Position numbers and translations under genes: made by a program. Source: Collinsella sp. (GTDB lineage: Bacteria; Actinomycetota; Coriobacteriia; Coriobacteriales; Coriobacteriaceae). From it: a DNA stretch of 64,000 nt. The notes below the pieces were generated by a model. That model was not told where the DNA came from, did no database searches, and saw only the letters and a program-made list of their open reading frames with translations. How positions within the stretch are numbered: the stretch's first letter is position 1; each line of letters starts with the position of its first letter. The stretch covers positions 1 through 64,000 of the forward strand of contig JAHYYK010000002.1 of assembly GCA_019425005.1 (NCBI GenBank), read 5' to 3'. Of the stretch, positions 26,353-35,029 are shown one piece after another.

Positions 26353-27450
26353 TTAGCGCTGGGCGGCGTCTTCGAGGAGGGCGTCCCAGATGGCGAGGGC
26401 GGCGGCTGCTTCGGCTACGGGGACAGCTCGGGGGACGATGCAGGGATCGTGGCGGCCGTGGACCGAGAGCTCGGCATTTTCCATAGCGTCCATGTCCACC
26501 GTCTGCTGCTCGCGGCCAATTGAGGGCGTCGGCTTTACGGCCATGCGCCACATGACGGGAGCGCCGGTCGAAATACCGCCCAGGATGCCGCCGGCGTTAT
26601 TGGATTCGACCTCGATCTCGCCGGTCTCGGCATCGATTCGATACGGATCGTTGTTCTCGCTGCCGCGCATGGCGGCCACGGCAAAGCCCATGCCGAACTC
26701 CACGCCCTTTACGGCGGGAATGCCAAACGCGATTTGCGCGATGCGGTTCTCGATGCCGTTGAACATGGGGTCGCCGATGCCGGCGGGAAGCCCGTAAATG
26801 CCGCACTCCACGATGCCGCCGATGCTATCGAGCTCGTCGCGCGCGACCAGAATCTCCTCGCGCATGCGAGTGCCAGCTGCGGCGTCAATGCACGGCAGGT
26901 CGTTCGAAAGGATCGCCTTGCGGTCGGCCTCGCGATAGACCATGTCGTCCATGGGCAGGTCGGAGATGCCACCGATCTGCGCCACGTGCGCCATCACGTT
27001 AATGCCGCGGGCCTCGAGCGCCTGCAGCGCGATGCCGCCCGCGATGCATAAGGGCGCCGTCAGGCGGCCGGAGAAGTGCCCGCCGCCGGCGACGTCGTGC
27101 ATGTTGTGGTACTTCACGCGTGCCGGGAAATCCGCATGGCCCGGGCGGGGCTTGCGGCGCAGCTCGGAGTAGTCCTTGGAGCGCGTGTTGGTGTTCTCGA
27201 TGATCGCGGCGATAGGCGCGCCCGTGGTGTGTCCATCAACTATGCCGGCGATAATGTGGACGGCGTCGGCCTCGCGGCGCTTGGTTGCGGTCTCGTCACG
27301 GCCGGGGGCGCGACGGTCCAAAAAGGCCTGCAACTGCTCCAGGTCAACGGCGATACCAGCGGGAATGCCGTCGAGTGAGCAGCCGATAGCAGGGGAGTGC
27401 GACTGGCCGAAAATGCTCAGATGTAAAACGTTGCCAAAGGTCGAGGACAT
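26353..27450 (-). CDS. aroC: chorismate synthase
   Basis: Last common step: EPSP to chorismate, requiring reduced flavin. The 365-residue product has the family signatures: FGQSHSPAIGC near the N-terminus, the RRAPGRDETATKR region, RPGHADFPARVKYH, GGGHFSGRLTAPLCIAGGIA, and NNAGGILGGISTGAPVMWR. Length is usual. Its ATG is preceded by AGGAGG that lies within the end of aroA, and the two genes are one base apart, so translation is coupled. Confidence 0.95.
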   Translation of the reverse strand: MSSTFGNVLHLSIFGQSHSPAIGCSLDGIPAGIAVDLEQLQAFLDRRAPGRDETATKRREADAVHIIAGIVDGHTTGAPIAAIIENTNTRSKDYSELRRKPRPGHADFPARVKYHNMHDVAGGGHFSGRLTAPLCIAGGIALQALEARGINVMAHVAQIGGISDLPMDDMVYREADRKAILSNDLPCIDAAAGTRMREEILVARDELDSIGGIVECGIYGLPAGIGDPMFNGIENRIAQIAFGIPAVKGVEFGMGFAVAAMRGSENNDPYRIDAETGEIEVESNNAGGILGGISTGAPVMWRMAVKPTPSIGREQQTVDMDAMENAELSVHGRHDPCIVPRAVPVAEAAAALAIWDALLEDAAQR

Positions 27451-27451
27451 G

Positions 27452-28771
27452 CTATTCCTCCTCGAGCGTGACCTTGCCGCCCAGCAGGCGGTAGTGGTCG
27501 AAGAAATCGGGATAGGACTTGTTGACGGCCTCGGCGCCGTGGATCACGACCTCGCCGGTAGCGCGGCTCGCAGCGATGGACGCCATCATGGCGATGCGGT
27601 GGTCGTTGTGCGAATCGACCTCGCCGCCGGTGAAGGCATCGACACCCTTGATGATGAGGTCGTCGCCGGCAATGCGCACCTGCGCACCCAGCGCGGTGAG
27701 CTCACGGGTGGTCGTGACCAGGCGGTCGGATTCCTTGATGCGCAGACGGGCGCAATCGCGGATAAAGGTGCGGCCCTGTGCCAGCGAGGCCACGGCCGAG
27801 ATAACGGGCACCAGGTCGGGAATGTCGTGGGCGCTCATCTCAAAGCCGGCGAGCTTGTCGGACTGCACAGTGGCGGCGTTGGTGGAGCGCACGATGCGGG
27901 CGCCAAAGCGCGAAAGCGCGGCAAGCACGTTGCGGTCGCCCTGTGCGGAGCTCAGCGACACGCCCTCGACGGTGATGGGGTCGCATCCGATGGCACCGGC
28001 GCACAGCCAAAAGGCAGCGTTGGACCAGTCGCCCTCGACGGCTACGCTGCCGGGTGTGCGGTACGAGCCACTGCTCACGCGGAAGTTCGTGACCTCGGGC
28101 TGGCCGTCCTTGGCCGGAATACGCTCGACGTTGACCTCGACGCCAAAGGCCTTCATGGCCTGGATCGTCAGGTTGATGTAGGGGCGGCTCTCGATAAGGC
28201 CGCATACCTGCACGCAGGAGGGCTGGGCGAGCAGCGGGGCTGCCAGCAGCAGGCCCGAGATGTACTGCGAGCTCACGTTGCCCGGCAGCACAAAGGTGCC
28301 CGGGCGCATGCGGCCGCTCGTCTTGAGCGGAAAACCGCCCAGACCCTGTAGGTCGCAGCCGGCGGCGATGATCTCGTCCGAGAGCGGGGAGAGCGGGCGG
28401 GCGCCCAAGCGTCCCTGACCCACAAACGTGGCCTCTGCGCCCAGCGCGCAGGCGACGGGTAACATAAAGCGGAGCGTGGAGCCGCTTTCGCCGCAGTCGA
28501 GCGTGCCGCCGGCAAGGGCCTTGAGCAGGCCAAACTCAACACTCTTCATGGTGGGGTGGACCTGGAAGCCGTCCTCGACAGTCTCGATGCGGGCGCCGAG
28601 CGCCGTGAGGCAACGCACCGTGGCCTCGATGTCGGCGCAGGTAGTGTTGCAGGCAACGTGCGTCTCGCCGTTGGCAAGCGCGGCGCAGATGATCAGGCGA
28701 TGCGCCATCGACTTGGACGCGATGGCGGGAACGGTACCCTTGAGCGGGGACGGGGTGATGCGGGCTAGCAT
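27452..28771 (-). CDS. aroA: 3-phosphoshikimate 1-carboxyvinyltransferase (EPSP synthase)
   Basis: Joins PEP to shikimate-3-phosphate. The 439-residue product has ASKSMAHRLIICAALANG, GESGSTLRFMLPVACALG, RPLSPLSDEI, GNVSSQYISGLLLAAPL, and the C-terminal RIKESDRLVTTTREL and DHRIAMMASIAA. The 'GNAGTA' glyphosate-site stretch of class I enzymes reads GESGST here. The start overlaps the aroB stop by seven bases (ATGCTAG). Confidence 0.94.
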   Translation of the reverse strand: MLARITPSPLKGTVPAIASKSMAHRLIICAALANGETHVACNTTCADIEATVRCLTALGARIETVEDGFQVHPTMKSVEFGLLKALAGGTLDCGESGSTLRFMLPVACALGAEATFVGQGRLGARPLSPLSDEIIAAGCDLQGLGGFPLKTSGRMRPGTFVLPGNVSSQYISGLLLAAPLLAQPSCVQVCGLIESRPYINLTIQAMKAFGVEVNVERIPAKDGQPEVTNFRVSSGSYRTPGSVAVEGDWSNAAFWLCAGAIGCDPITVEGVSLSSAQGDRNVLAALSRFGARIVRSTNAATVQSDKLAGFEMSAHDIPDLVPVISAVASLAQGRTFIRDCARLRIKESDRLVTTTRELTALGAQVRIAGDDLIIKGVDAFTGGEVDSHNDHRIAMMASIAASRATGEVVIHGAEAVNKSYPDFFDHYRLLGGKVTLEEE

Positions 28772-29871
28772 GCGGATGCGTCTCCCTTCTGGCCGAGGCC
28801 TTCGGCAATGAGTTCGTGGAAAGTGGAAAGCGGCGTGCGGTCGATGCTGCAGCGGCCAATGCCGTGCGGAATCACCAGGTCGATGGTGTCGCCCGCGCGC
28901 TTCTTGTCGTGGAGCGCCTCGGCAAAGACGGCATCGGCGGAAAGCTCGCAGCGGGTCTTGAGGCCATGGCGGGCGCAGAGCTCCTCAATACGACCGGGCA
29001 GTGCGGCATCGCAGACGCCGTGCAGGGCCGCGGCGCGCGTGATGATGCCCATGCCGATCGACACGCAGTTGCCGTGTCCGAGCTCAAAGTGCTCGCAGGC
29101 CTCGACGGCGTGCCCGGCGCTGTGTCCAAAGTTGAGGAGCTTGCGCTGGTTGGTCTCGCGTTCGTCGGCCACGACCACGGCCCGCTTGATGTCGATATTG
29201 CGGGCGATGATGAGCGCTACGCGGGCCACATCGCGGTTGAGCAGCTCCAGCGTGAGCGGGGTCTTCTCCAGTTCGACGAAAAGCTCCGGATCGGCAATCA
29301 CGGCGTGCTTGACGACCTCGCCGCAGCCGTCAGCGAACTGCTCGGGCGTGAGGGTGGCCAGGCACCCCACGTCGGCGATAACAACACTCGGCTGCCAGAA
29401 GGCGCCCGCGAGGTTCTTGCCGGCAGCCAGGTCGATGGCGGTCTTGCCACCCACCGACGAATCCACCATGGCGAGCAGGCTCGTGGGAATCTGCACAAAC
29501 TTGCAGCCGCGCATGTAGGTGGCGGCCACAAAGCCCGCCACGTCGCCCACGACGCCGCCGCCGAGTGCCACGATCACGTCGGAGCGCGAAAGCTCGTGCT
29601 CGGCCACAAACTCCAAAATGGCAACGTAGGTCTCGGCGCGCTTATGGGCCTCGCCGGCCTCGAAGGTGCAGATGCTCACCTCATAGCCTGCGGATTCGAG
29701 GCTCTGCTTAACGGGCATCTGGTAGAGCGGGCCCACGTTGGTGTCTGTCACGATGACGGCGCGGGTGCCGCCGGCGGTGGCGCGCACGAGCGGCCCCGCC
29801 TGCTCCAGCAAAAACGTGCCCACATGCACCTGGTAGGGGCGTGCGGTGTCGATATCGATAGTAATCGCCAT
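28765..29871 (-). CDS. aroB: 3-dehydroquinate synthase
   Basis: Second shikimate step: NAD- and metal-dependent cyclisation of DAHP. The 368-residue product shows VIVTDTNVGPLYQ, FEAGEAHKRAETY, VIVALGGGVVGDVAGFVAATYMRG (NAD site), PTSLLAMVDSSVGGKTAID and NFGHSAGHAVE with a metal-binding His, plus ELGHGNCVSIGM. Usual length. It lies between tyrA (36-base gap) and aroA (7-base overlap). AAAGGA serves as the ribosome site. Confidence 0.95.
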   Translation of the reverse strand: MAITIDIDTARPYQVHVGTFLLEQAGPLVRATAGGTRAVIVTDTNVGPLYQMPVKQSLESAGYEVSICTFEAGEAHKRAETYVAILEFVAEHELSRSDVIVALGGGVVGDVAGFVAATYMRGCKFVQIPTSLLAMVDSSVGGKTAIDLAAGKNLAGAFWQPSVVIADVGCLATLTPEQFADGCGEVVKHAVIADPELFVELEKTPLTLELLNRDVARVALIIARNIDIKRAVVVADERETNQRKLLNFGHSAGHAVEACEHFELGHGNCVSIGMGIITRAAALHGVCDAALPGRIEELCARHGLKTRCELSADAVFAEALHDKKRAGDTIDLVIPHGIGRCSIDRTPLSTFHELIAEGLGQKGDASAC

Positions 29872-29907
29872 AAGCTTCGGTCCTTTCGACCTGGCGTGAT
29901 GGGTGGT

Positions 29908-30822
29908 CTAGTGGGAGGCCTCGTCGTCGAGCGCGCGCTTAATGCGGTCGCCCTCGGCAAGGAGATTCTCCAGATAGCGCTGGTCGCGGTCCTTAAGGGC
30001 GCGGCTGTAGGCGCCAAGCGATTCGATCAGATGGTCGATCTCGAAGGCGAGCGCATCGGCGTCGTCGATCATGAGCTCGGACCACATCTGAGGATTGAGG
30101 TGTGCCACGCGGGTGAGGTCGCGGTAGCTGCCGGCCGAAAAGCCGTGGTGGACCTGAGCGGTCGGGCTCTTAACATAGGCGTTGGAGACGACGTGCGCGA
30201 GCTGGCTCGTAAAGGCGATGACGCGGTCGTGCTCGGCGGCGCTCGTTACGCTGAACTTGCCAAAGCCCAGGGGACGTACCATCTCGCGCACCTGGCCCAA
30301 AAGCTCCAGCTTGAGTGCGTCGTCCACTGCGGGCGGTACAAGCACGAGCGGTGCGTCCTGGAACAGGTCGGCGCGGGAATGCGCGTAGCCCGAGAACTGC
30401 GTGCCCGCCATGGGGTGCGCGCCCACAAAGTAAAAACCGTGCTCGCGGGCAAGCTCAAAGGCGCGCTCGCACACGATGCCCTTGACGCCTACGGTGTCGA
30501 TCACCACGGGGCCCATGATGGCCTCGGTGTCAGTGGCGTCGGCGAGTGCCTGGGCGTGCGCCTCGAGCCACTCGATGCAGGCCTCGGGGTAGCATGCCAG
30601 GACGATGATGTCGCACTCGCCGAGCGTCTCGTCGTTGAGCTCGCCGGCAACGGTGCCCATGCTGGCGGCCGTCATGACGTCGTCATCGGGGTCCCAGGCC
30701 AGCACATGGACGCCCGCCTGCGCATAGCCGCGGGCAAAACTGCCGCCGATGAGGCCCAGGCCCACGATGCCGGCGCACTTGGGGCCACCCTGGTTAACGC
30801 GTGCGTTTCTCACCGTGCCCAT
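29908..30822 (-). CDS. tyrA: prephenate dehydrogenase
   Basis: NAD-dependent oxidation of prephenate (or arogenate) toward Tyr. The 304-residue product starts its Rossmann domain at about residue 17 with GIVGLGLIGGSFARGY and WDPD, and has GAHPMAGTQFSGY with the substrate-binding His/Pro, AAEHDRVIAFTSQLAHVV with the catalytic His region, and FSAGSYRDLTRVA. There is no C-terminal ACT domain, so direct Tyr feedback may be weak. It lies three bases after the aroF-type gene. Confidence 0.92.
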   Translation of the reverse strand: MGTVRNARVNQGGPKCAGIVGLGLIGGSFARGYAQAGVHVLAWDPDDDVMTAASMGTVAGELNDETLGECDIIVLACYPEACIEWLEAHAQALADATDTEAIMGPVVIDTVGVKGIVCERAFELAREHGFYFVGAHPMAGTQFSGYAHSRADLFQDAPLVLVPPAVDDALKLELLGQVREMVRPLGFGKFSVTSAAEHDRVIAFTSQLAHVVSNAYVKSPTAQVHHGFSAGSYRDLTRVAHLNPQMWSELMIDDADALAFEIDHLIESLGAYSRALKDRDQRYLENLLAEGDRIKRALDDEASH

Positions 30823-30825
30823 GGG

Positions 30826-31851
30826 CTACTCCTGAACGGTCTCTTGGCAGACGACCTCGCGGATGGCGCGGATGCGGCGCATGGTGTCGTCGAACTGGTC
30901 GGGGGTGAGGGCCTGAGCGCCGTCGGACCAAGCATGGCTCGGGTCGTCGTGGACCTCGATCTCCAGACCGTTGGCGCCGCAGGCGGTCGCCGCGAGCGCC
31001 ATAGGCTCAACGTAGCGGGTGTAGCCGGTGGCGTGGCTGGGGTCGGCAACGACGGGCAGGTGCGACAGGTGGTGGAGCACCGGCACGGCGTTGAGGTCGA
31101 AGGTGTTGCGGGTGCGGGTCTCGAAGGTGCGGATACCGCGCTCACACAGGATGACGTTGTCGTTGCCCTCGCTCATGATGTACTCGGCAGCCATGAGCAG
31201 CTCGTCGACGGTGCCGGACATGCCGCGCTTGAGCAGAACCGGGGTCTGCGTCTTGCCGACCTCCTTGAGCAGGGGGAAATTCTGGGCGTTGCGAGCGCCA
31301 ATCTGCATGACGTCAATCTTCTTGTCGAGGAAGACCTGCACGTCGCGCGGGTCCATGATCTCGGTGACGATCGGCATGTCGAGCTCGGCGGATGCCTCGC
31401 ACAGCAGGTCCAGACCGGCGGGGCCCATGCCCTGGTAGGCGTACGGGGAAGTGCGGGGCTTGTAGGCGCCGCCGCGCAGCATCGTGGCGCCGGCTGCCTT
31501 CACGCGGCGGGCGATGCGGATGAGGTTCTCGCCCTCGACGGAGCACGGGCCGGCGATGACCTGGAACTGGTCGCCGCCGATCTTGACGCCGTGGCCGCAG
31601 TCGATGACGGAGTCCTCGGGGTGGAACTTGCGGTTGGCGCGCTTGAACGGCTCGGAGACGCGCTGCACGCGCTCGACGACGTCCATGGACTCGAGCAGGA
31701 ATGGGTCGATCTTGGTCGTATCGCCCACCAGGCCGATGATCGTCTCGTTCTCGCCGCGCGAGACGTCGGTCTTGAGTCCCTTTTTCTCGATCCAGCTGAC
31801 GATGTGACTGACGGCCTCGTCGCTGGCGCTCTGCTTTAAAATTGCAATCAT
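30826..31851 (-). CDS. aroF: 3-deoxy-7-phosphoheptulonate synthase (DAHP synthase, type I-beta)
   Basis: Entry enzyme of the shikimate pathway, condensing PEP with erythrose-4-phosphate. The 341-residue product has an N-terminal ferredoxin-like domain of about 70 residues (VSHIVSWIEKKGLKTDVS, ETIIGLVGD), a feedback-regulatory module in the I-beta group, then the TIM barrel with IAGPCSVEGENLI, LRGGAYKPRTSPYAYQG, IGARNAQNFPLL, LLKRGMSGTVDELL and VVADPSHATGY. The ATG at 31851 was chosen because GAGAGG and the family N-terminus MIAILKQ fit; an in-frame extension to 31899 runs through a terminator hairpin. First gene of the operon. Confidence 0.94.
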   Translation of the reverse strand: MIAILKQSASDEAVSHIVSWIEKKGLKTDVSRGENETIIGLVGDTTKIDPFLLESMDVVERVQRVSEPFKRANRKFHPEDSVIDCGHGVKIGGDQFQVIAGPCSVEGENLIRIARRVKAAGATMLRGGAYKPRTSPYAYQGMGPAGLDLLCEASAELDMPIVTEIMDPRDVQVFLDKKIDVMQIGARNAQNFPLLKEVGKTQTPVLLKRGMSGTVDELLMAAEYIMSEGNDNVILCERGIRTFETRTRNTFDLNAVPVLHHLSHLPVVADPSHATGYTRYVEPMALAATACGANGLEIEVHDDPSHAWSDGAQALTPDQFDDTMRRIRAIREVVCQETVQE

Positions 31852-31883
31852 GGTGTGCCTCTCACCTCGATGGATAGTCCTTG

Positions 31884-31909
31884 CAAAAACGGCCCGCATC
31901 GCGAGCCGT
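31884..31909 (-). promoter_or_regulatory. terminator hairpin in the aro operon leader (possible attenuator)
   Basis: On the minus strand ACGGCTCGC and GCGGGCCGT form a 9-bp stem (one G-T pair) with a 3-base loop, followed at once by TTTTTGC. It lies about 35 bases before the aroF start and after AT-rich promoter-like sequence (TATAAA at 31930-31935, minus strand). A 20-codon frame on the same strand (31924 to 31862) runs through the hairpin and contains two Tyr and one Phe codons, but has no ribosome site. Regulation by attenuation is inference; a competing antiterminator was not identified. Confidence 0.55.
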
Positions 31910-32014
31910 GTATATATGGTGCATGAGAGTTTATACTATCTGATTCGCTTTTGCCTTCTAAAGTGAGCCGTTGCGCCGCGTCTTCCCCGGAATTGCAAAG
32001 CTTTTTCTTTTATT

Positions 32015-32044
32015 TTGATAGCCCGTGGTGCACTTGGGTATAAT
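32015..32044 (+). promoter_or_regulatory. promoter of tRNA-Arg(CCG)
   Basis: TTGATA (32015-32020) and TATAAT (32039-32044) are separated by 18 bases and lie just before the tRNA gene. Confidence 0.8.
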
Positions 32045-32055
32045 GCCAAACGTTG

Positions 32056-32132
32056 GCCCTATTAGCTCAGGGGATTAGAGCGTCTGCCTCCGGAGCAGAA
32101 GGCCGTTGGTTCGAATCCAACATGGGGCACCA
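32056..32132 (+). tRNA. tRNA-Arg (anticodon CCG), CCA encoded
   Basis: Cloverleaf with acceptor GCCCTAT/ATGGGGC (one G-T pair), D arm GCTC/GAGC, anticodon stem TCTGC/GCAGA with loop CTCCGGA giving CCG (reads CGG), T arm GTTGG/CCAAC with TTCGAAT. The discriminator A is followed by an encoded CCA. Confidence 0.95.
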
Positions 32133-32143
32133 TCGAACGTGAG

Positions 32144-32177
32144 ACCGTCCGAACCTCGCATGGTCCGGGCGGTTTTT
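32144..32177 (+). terminator. intrinsic terminator of tRNA-Arg(CCG)
   Basis: ACCGTCCG (32144-32151) pairs with CGGGCGGT (32166-32173, one G-T pair) and runs into TTTTTCTT. It ends about 30 bases before the P-type ATPase start. Confidence 0.75.
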
Positions 32178-32208
32178 CTTATACCGACGCGACGTGATGG
32201 GACGTGGT

Positions 32209-34926
32209 ATGGCAGCAACGGATATCGAGCGCGGACTCTCGACCGCCGAGGTCGAGGAGCGCATCGCCGCCGGTAAGATCAACCGCAACATGGAGCTCAA
32301 GACCAAGTCGGTCAAAGAGCTCATCATCGAGAACCTCTGCACGCTGTTCAATTTGATCAACGTGATCTTGGCGTTCCTGGTCATTTTGACCGGTTCGTTT
32401 AAGAACCTGACGTTCCTGTTCGTGGTGTTCCTCAATACCGCCATTGGCGTCATTCAGTCCATGCGCTCCAAGAAGATGGTCGACAAGCTCACGCTGCTGA
32501 CCTCCAAGAAGGCCATCGCGGTGCGCGATGGTGCCGAGGTGGAGCTCGACCTGGACCAGATCGTGCTCGACGACATCATTCGTCTGGGGCGCGGCGACCA
32601 GATTCCGGCCGACGCCGTGGTGGTGTCGGGCGAGGCGCTCGTGAATGAGAGCCTGCTGACGGGCGAGAGTGACCTCATCAAAAAGCAGCCCGGCTCCGAG
32701 CTCATGAGCGGCAGCTTTATCGACTCGGGCCTGCTGCGCGCCCGCGTGATCCATGTTGGCGCCGACAACTACGTGGCCAAAATTAATAACGAGGCCAAGT
32801 ACGTCAAAAAGGTCAATTCCGAGATCATGAACGCGCTTAACGCCATCGTGCGCTTTGCGAGCATCATCATGATCCCGCTCGGTTTGGCGTTGTTTGCCTC
32901 GAGCGTGAGCGAGCTGTGGGATGCCGCGGGAACCCCAGGCAATAGCGCGCTTTCGTGGTGCTTCTCCGAGCTGTTGGCTGGTCATGTGCCTTCGTCGGCG
33001 CTGCTGTCCACGGTGGGCGCCCTGCTGGGCATGATCCCGCAAGGCCTGGTGCTGCTGACCTCGTCGGTGCTCGCTATCGCCACGGTGCGCCTGGCCCGCC
33101 GCAAGGTACTCGCGCAGCAGCTCTACTGCATTGAGACGCTCGCGCGCGTCGACGTGCTGTGCTTGGACAAGACGGGCACCATCACGTCGGGTCGCATGGA
33201 GGTCGAGGGCACGTATCCGCTGCCGGTCGAGGGTATGGGTGCGGGGGAGGGCGACGCCGCCGTTCCCGTCGATACCACGGTGCTCGATTTTGCTCTGGCT
33301 AACGTCGCACGTGCGACCTCGGCCGATGCCAACGAGACCTGTCAGGCGCTGCTCAACTATTACGCCGACCGTCCGGTCGAGGTGTCCGAGCCGCTGTCGG
33401 TCATTCCGTTCTCGTCGTCCAAAAAGTGGAGCGGCGCGTCGTTTGCACAGGGCTCATATGTGATGGGTGCGGCGCAGTTTGTGCTCTCTGATCGTGCGTT
33501 TGCCCAGGTCGAGAACCGTGTCGCCGAGCTTGCCGATACCTGCCGCGTGCTCGTGGTGGCGCGCGTTGACGGCTTTACGCCCGATGGCGATATGGTGGGC
33601 GAGGCCGAGCCCGTGGGCTTTGTGACCATACGCGACGAGATCCGTACCTCGGCGGCCGAGACCATCGGCTACTTTAACGAGCAGGGCGTGACCCTCAACG
33701 TGATCAGTGGAGACGACCCGCGTACGGTGTCGTCGATCGCGCGTGTGGTGGGCGTGCCGGGGGCGGACGCTTATGTGGACGCCACGACGCTCGATACGCC
33801 GGCCAAGCTCGATGCCGCAGTGGACCGCTACCATGTCTTTGGTCGTGTGACCCCGCAGCAGAAGCGCGAGCTCGTGCAAGCGCTCAAGCGCCGCGAGCAC
33901 ACCGTGGCCATGACGGGCGACGGCGTCAACGACGTGCTGGCGCTCAAGGAGGCCGACTGCTCCGTGGCCATGGCAGCCGGCTCCGATGCCGCGCGCAACG
34001 TGGCCGAGATCGTACTCGTTGACAACGACTTTGCCTCGATGCCCGCCGTGGTGGCCGAGGGCCGTCGCTCCATCAACAACCTGCAGCGTTCGGCCTCGCT
34101 GTTCCTGACCAAGACGCTGTTTTCGATGGGCCTGGCGGCGCTGTGCATCGCACTGCCGCCGTACCCCTTCGAGCCCATCCAGATGACGCTCATTAACTTC
34201 TTCTGCATCGGCGCGCCGGGCTTTGTGTTGGGCCTGGAGCCCAACAATGCTCGCGTGAAGGGGTCGTTCCTGACGAACGTGCTCAAGCGGGCACTGCCGG
34301 CGTCGATTGCGGTCATTTTGGCCGCGGCGCTCGATATCTTTGTGGCGCGCGTGTTCGGCTTTAACCAGCTCACGCTGTCTACGATGTGCCTACTTACGTC
34401 GTGCGCGGCGAGCGTCAGCCTGATCTGGCGAATCTCGCAGCCCCTCACGCCCTTACGTGTGGTGCTCTTTGTGTTTGTAGTCGCCGGCATCTTGGTAGGC
34501 GTTATCGGATTCCCGGAGCTGCTGTCTATTGCCAATCTGACGATGGGTCAGATGGTTTTCTTGGCTGCCATCGTGGTCTTTACCTGCTCGGTGTTCTTTA
34601 AGCTCGCCACGATGATGGATTCGCTCAGGCCGCGTCGTCGTCATGCCGCAACTGGTTTTGGCCGCGGTGTGCGCGTCCGCCTGGGTCGCGGTGGCGTCAA
34701 GGTGAGCTCGACGGGTTCGACGGCGGAGCGTTTTGCCAAGCGCGTCGCCGCCGACATGGCGCAGCGCCGTGAGGCGCGCACCGTTCGTGAGGCCGAGGCC
34801 CGCGCACTCGAGGGCGTGGCCCAGGCCCAGCCCAAGAAAAAGAAGAGTACCGGAGCCAAGCGCTCTCGCGTAACCAAGTCCGCCCAAGGCATCAAAGTCT
34901 CGATGCCAAGCAAAAAGAAGAAGTAA
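32209..34926 (+). CDS. CtpE-like P-type cation-transporting ATPase with basic C-terminal tail
   Basis: A 905-residue membrane pump with the P-type core: actuator LTGESDLIKK, phosphorylation site DKTGTIT (Asp320), nucleotide region, and hinge MTGDGVNDVLALKEADCSVAM. The membrane motif before the phosphorylation site is GMIPQGLVLLTSS, which resembles mycobacterial CtpE (a calcium pump) more than heavy-metal pumps (no CPC); the ion is inferred. The last 70 residues carry many Arg/Lys and end in KKKKSTGAKRS...PSKKKK, an unusual basic cytosolic tail. ATG 32209 has GGGA six bases upstream; GTG 32194 and ATG 32197 are alternatives. It stands alone. Confidence 0.87.
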   Translation: MAATDIERGLSTAEVEERIAAGKINRNMELKTKSVKELIIENLCTLFNLINVILAFLVILTGSFKNLTFLFVVFLNTAIGVIQSMRSKKMVDKLTLLTSKKAIAVRDGAEVELDLDQIVLDDIIRLGRGDQIPADAVVVSGEALVNESLLTGESDLIKKQPGSELMSGSFIDSGLLRARVIHVGADNYVAKINNEAKYVKKVNSEIMNALNAIVRFASIIMIPLGLALFASSVSELWDAAGTPGNSALSWCFSELLAGHVPSSALLSTVGALLGMIPQGLVLLTSSVLAIATVRLARRKVLAQQLYCIETLARVDVLCLDKTGTITSGRMEVEGTYPLPVEGMGAGEGDAAVPVDTTVLDFALANVARATSADANETCQALLNYYADRPVEVSEPLSVIPFSSSKKWSGASFAQGSYVMGAAQFVLSDRAFAQVENRVAELADTCRVLVVARVDGFTPDGDMVGEAEPVGFVTIRDEIRTSAAETIGYFNEQGVTLNVISGDDPRTVSSIARVVGVPGADAYVDATTLDTPAKLDAAVDRYHVFGRVTPQQKRELVQALKRREHTVAMTGDGVNDVLALKEADCSVAMAAGSDAARNVAEIVLVDNDFASMPAVVAEGRRSINNLQRSASLFLTKTLFSMGLAALCIALPPYPFEPIQMTLINFFCIGAPGFVLGLEPNNARVKGSFLTNVLKRALPASIAVILAAALDIFVARVFGFNQLTLSTMCLLTSCAASVSLIWRISQPLTPLRVVLFVFVVAGILVGVIGFPELLSIANLTMGQMVFLAAIVVFTCSVFFKLATMMDSLRPRRRHAATGFGRGVRVRLGRGGVKVSSTGSTAERFAKRVAADMAQRREARTVREAEARALEGVAQAQPKKKKSTGAKRSRVTKSAQGIKVSMPSKKKK

Positions 34927-35029
34927 CTACGCGCCCTGGCGATGTTGAATTGGTGCCTTGCTCCTGTGGGGCCGTGGCGATGTTATGCTCTAACCTCGAT
35001 TATTTGAATTGCTTCGAAAAGAGGATGCC

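Noticed and set aside
28816..31839. 1007-codon open frame on the plus strand across aroB-tyrA-aroF
   Set aside because: It is antisense to well-recognised aro genes, and its protein is a low-complexity shadow produced by G/C-ending codons; no ribosome site or family match.
31862..31924. 20-codon frame as a translated aro leader peptide
   Set aside because: No ribosome site, and Tyr/Phe codons are not clustered. Kept only as a note with the hairpin, not as a gene.
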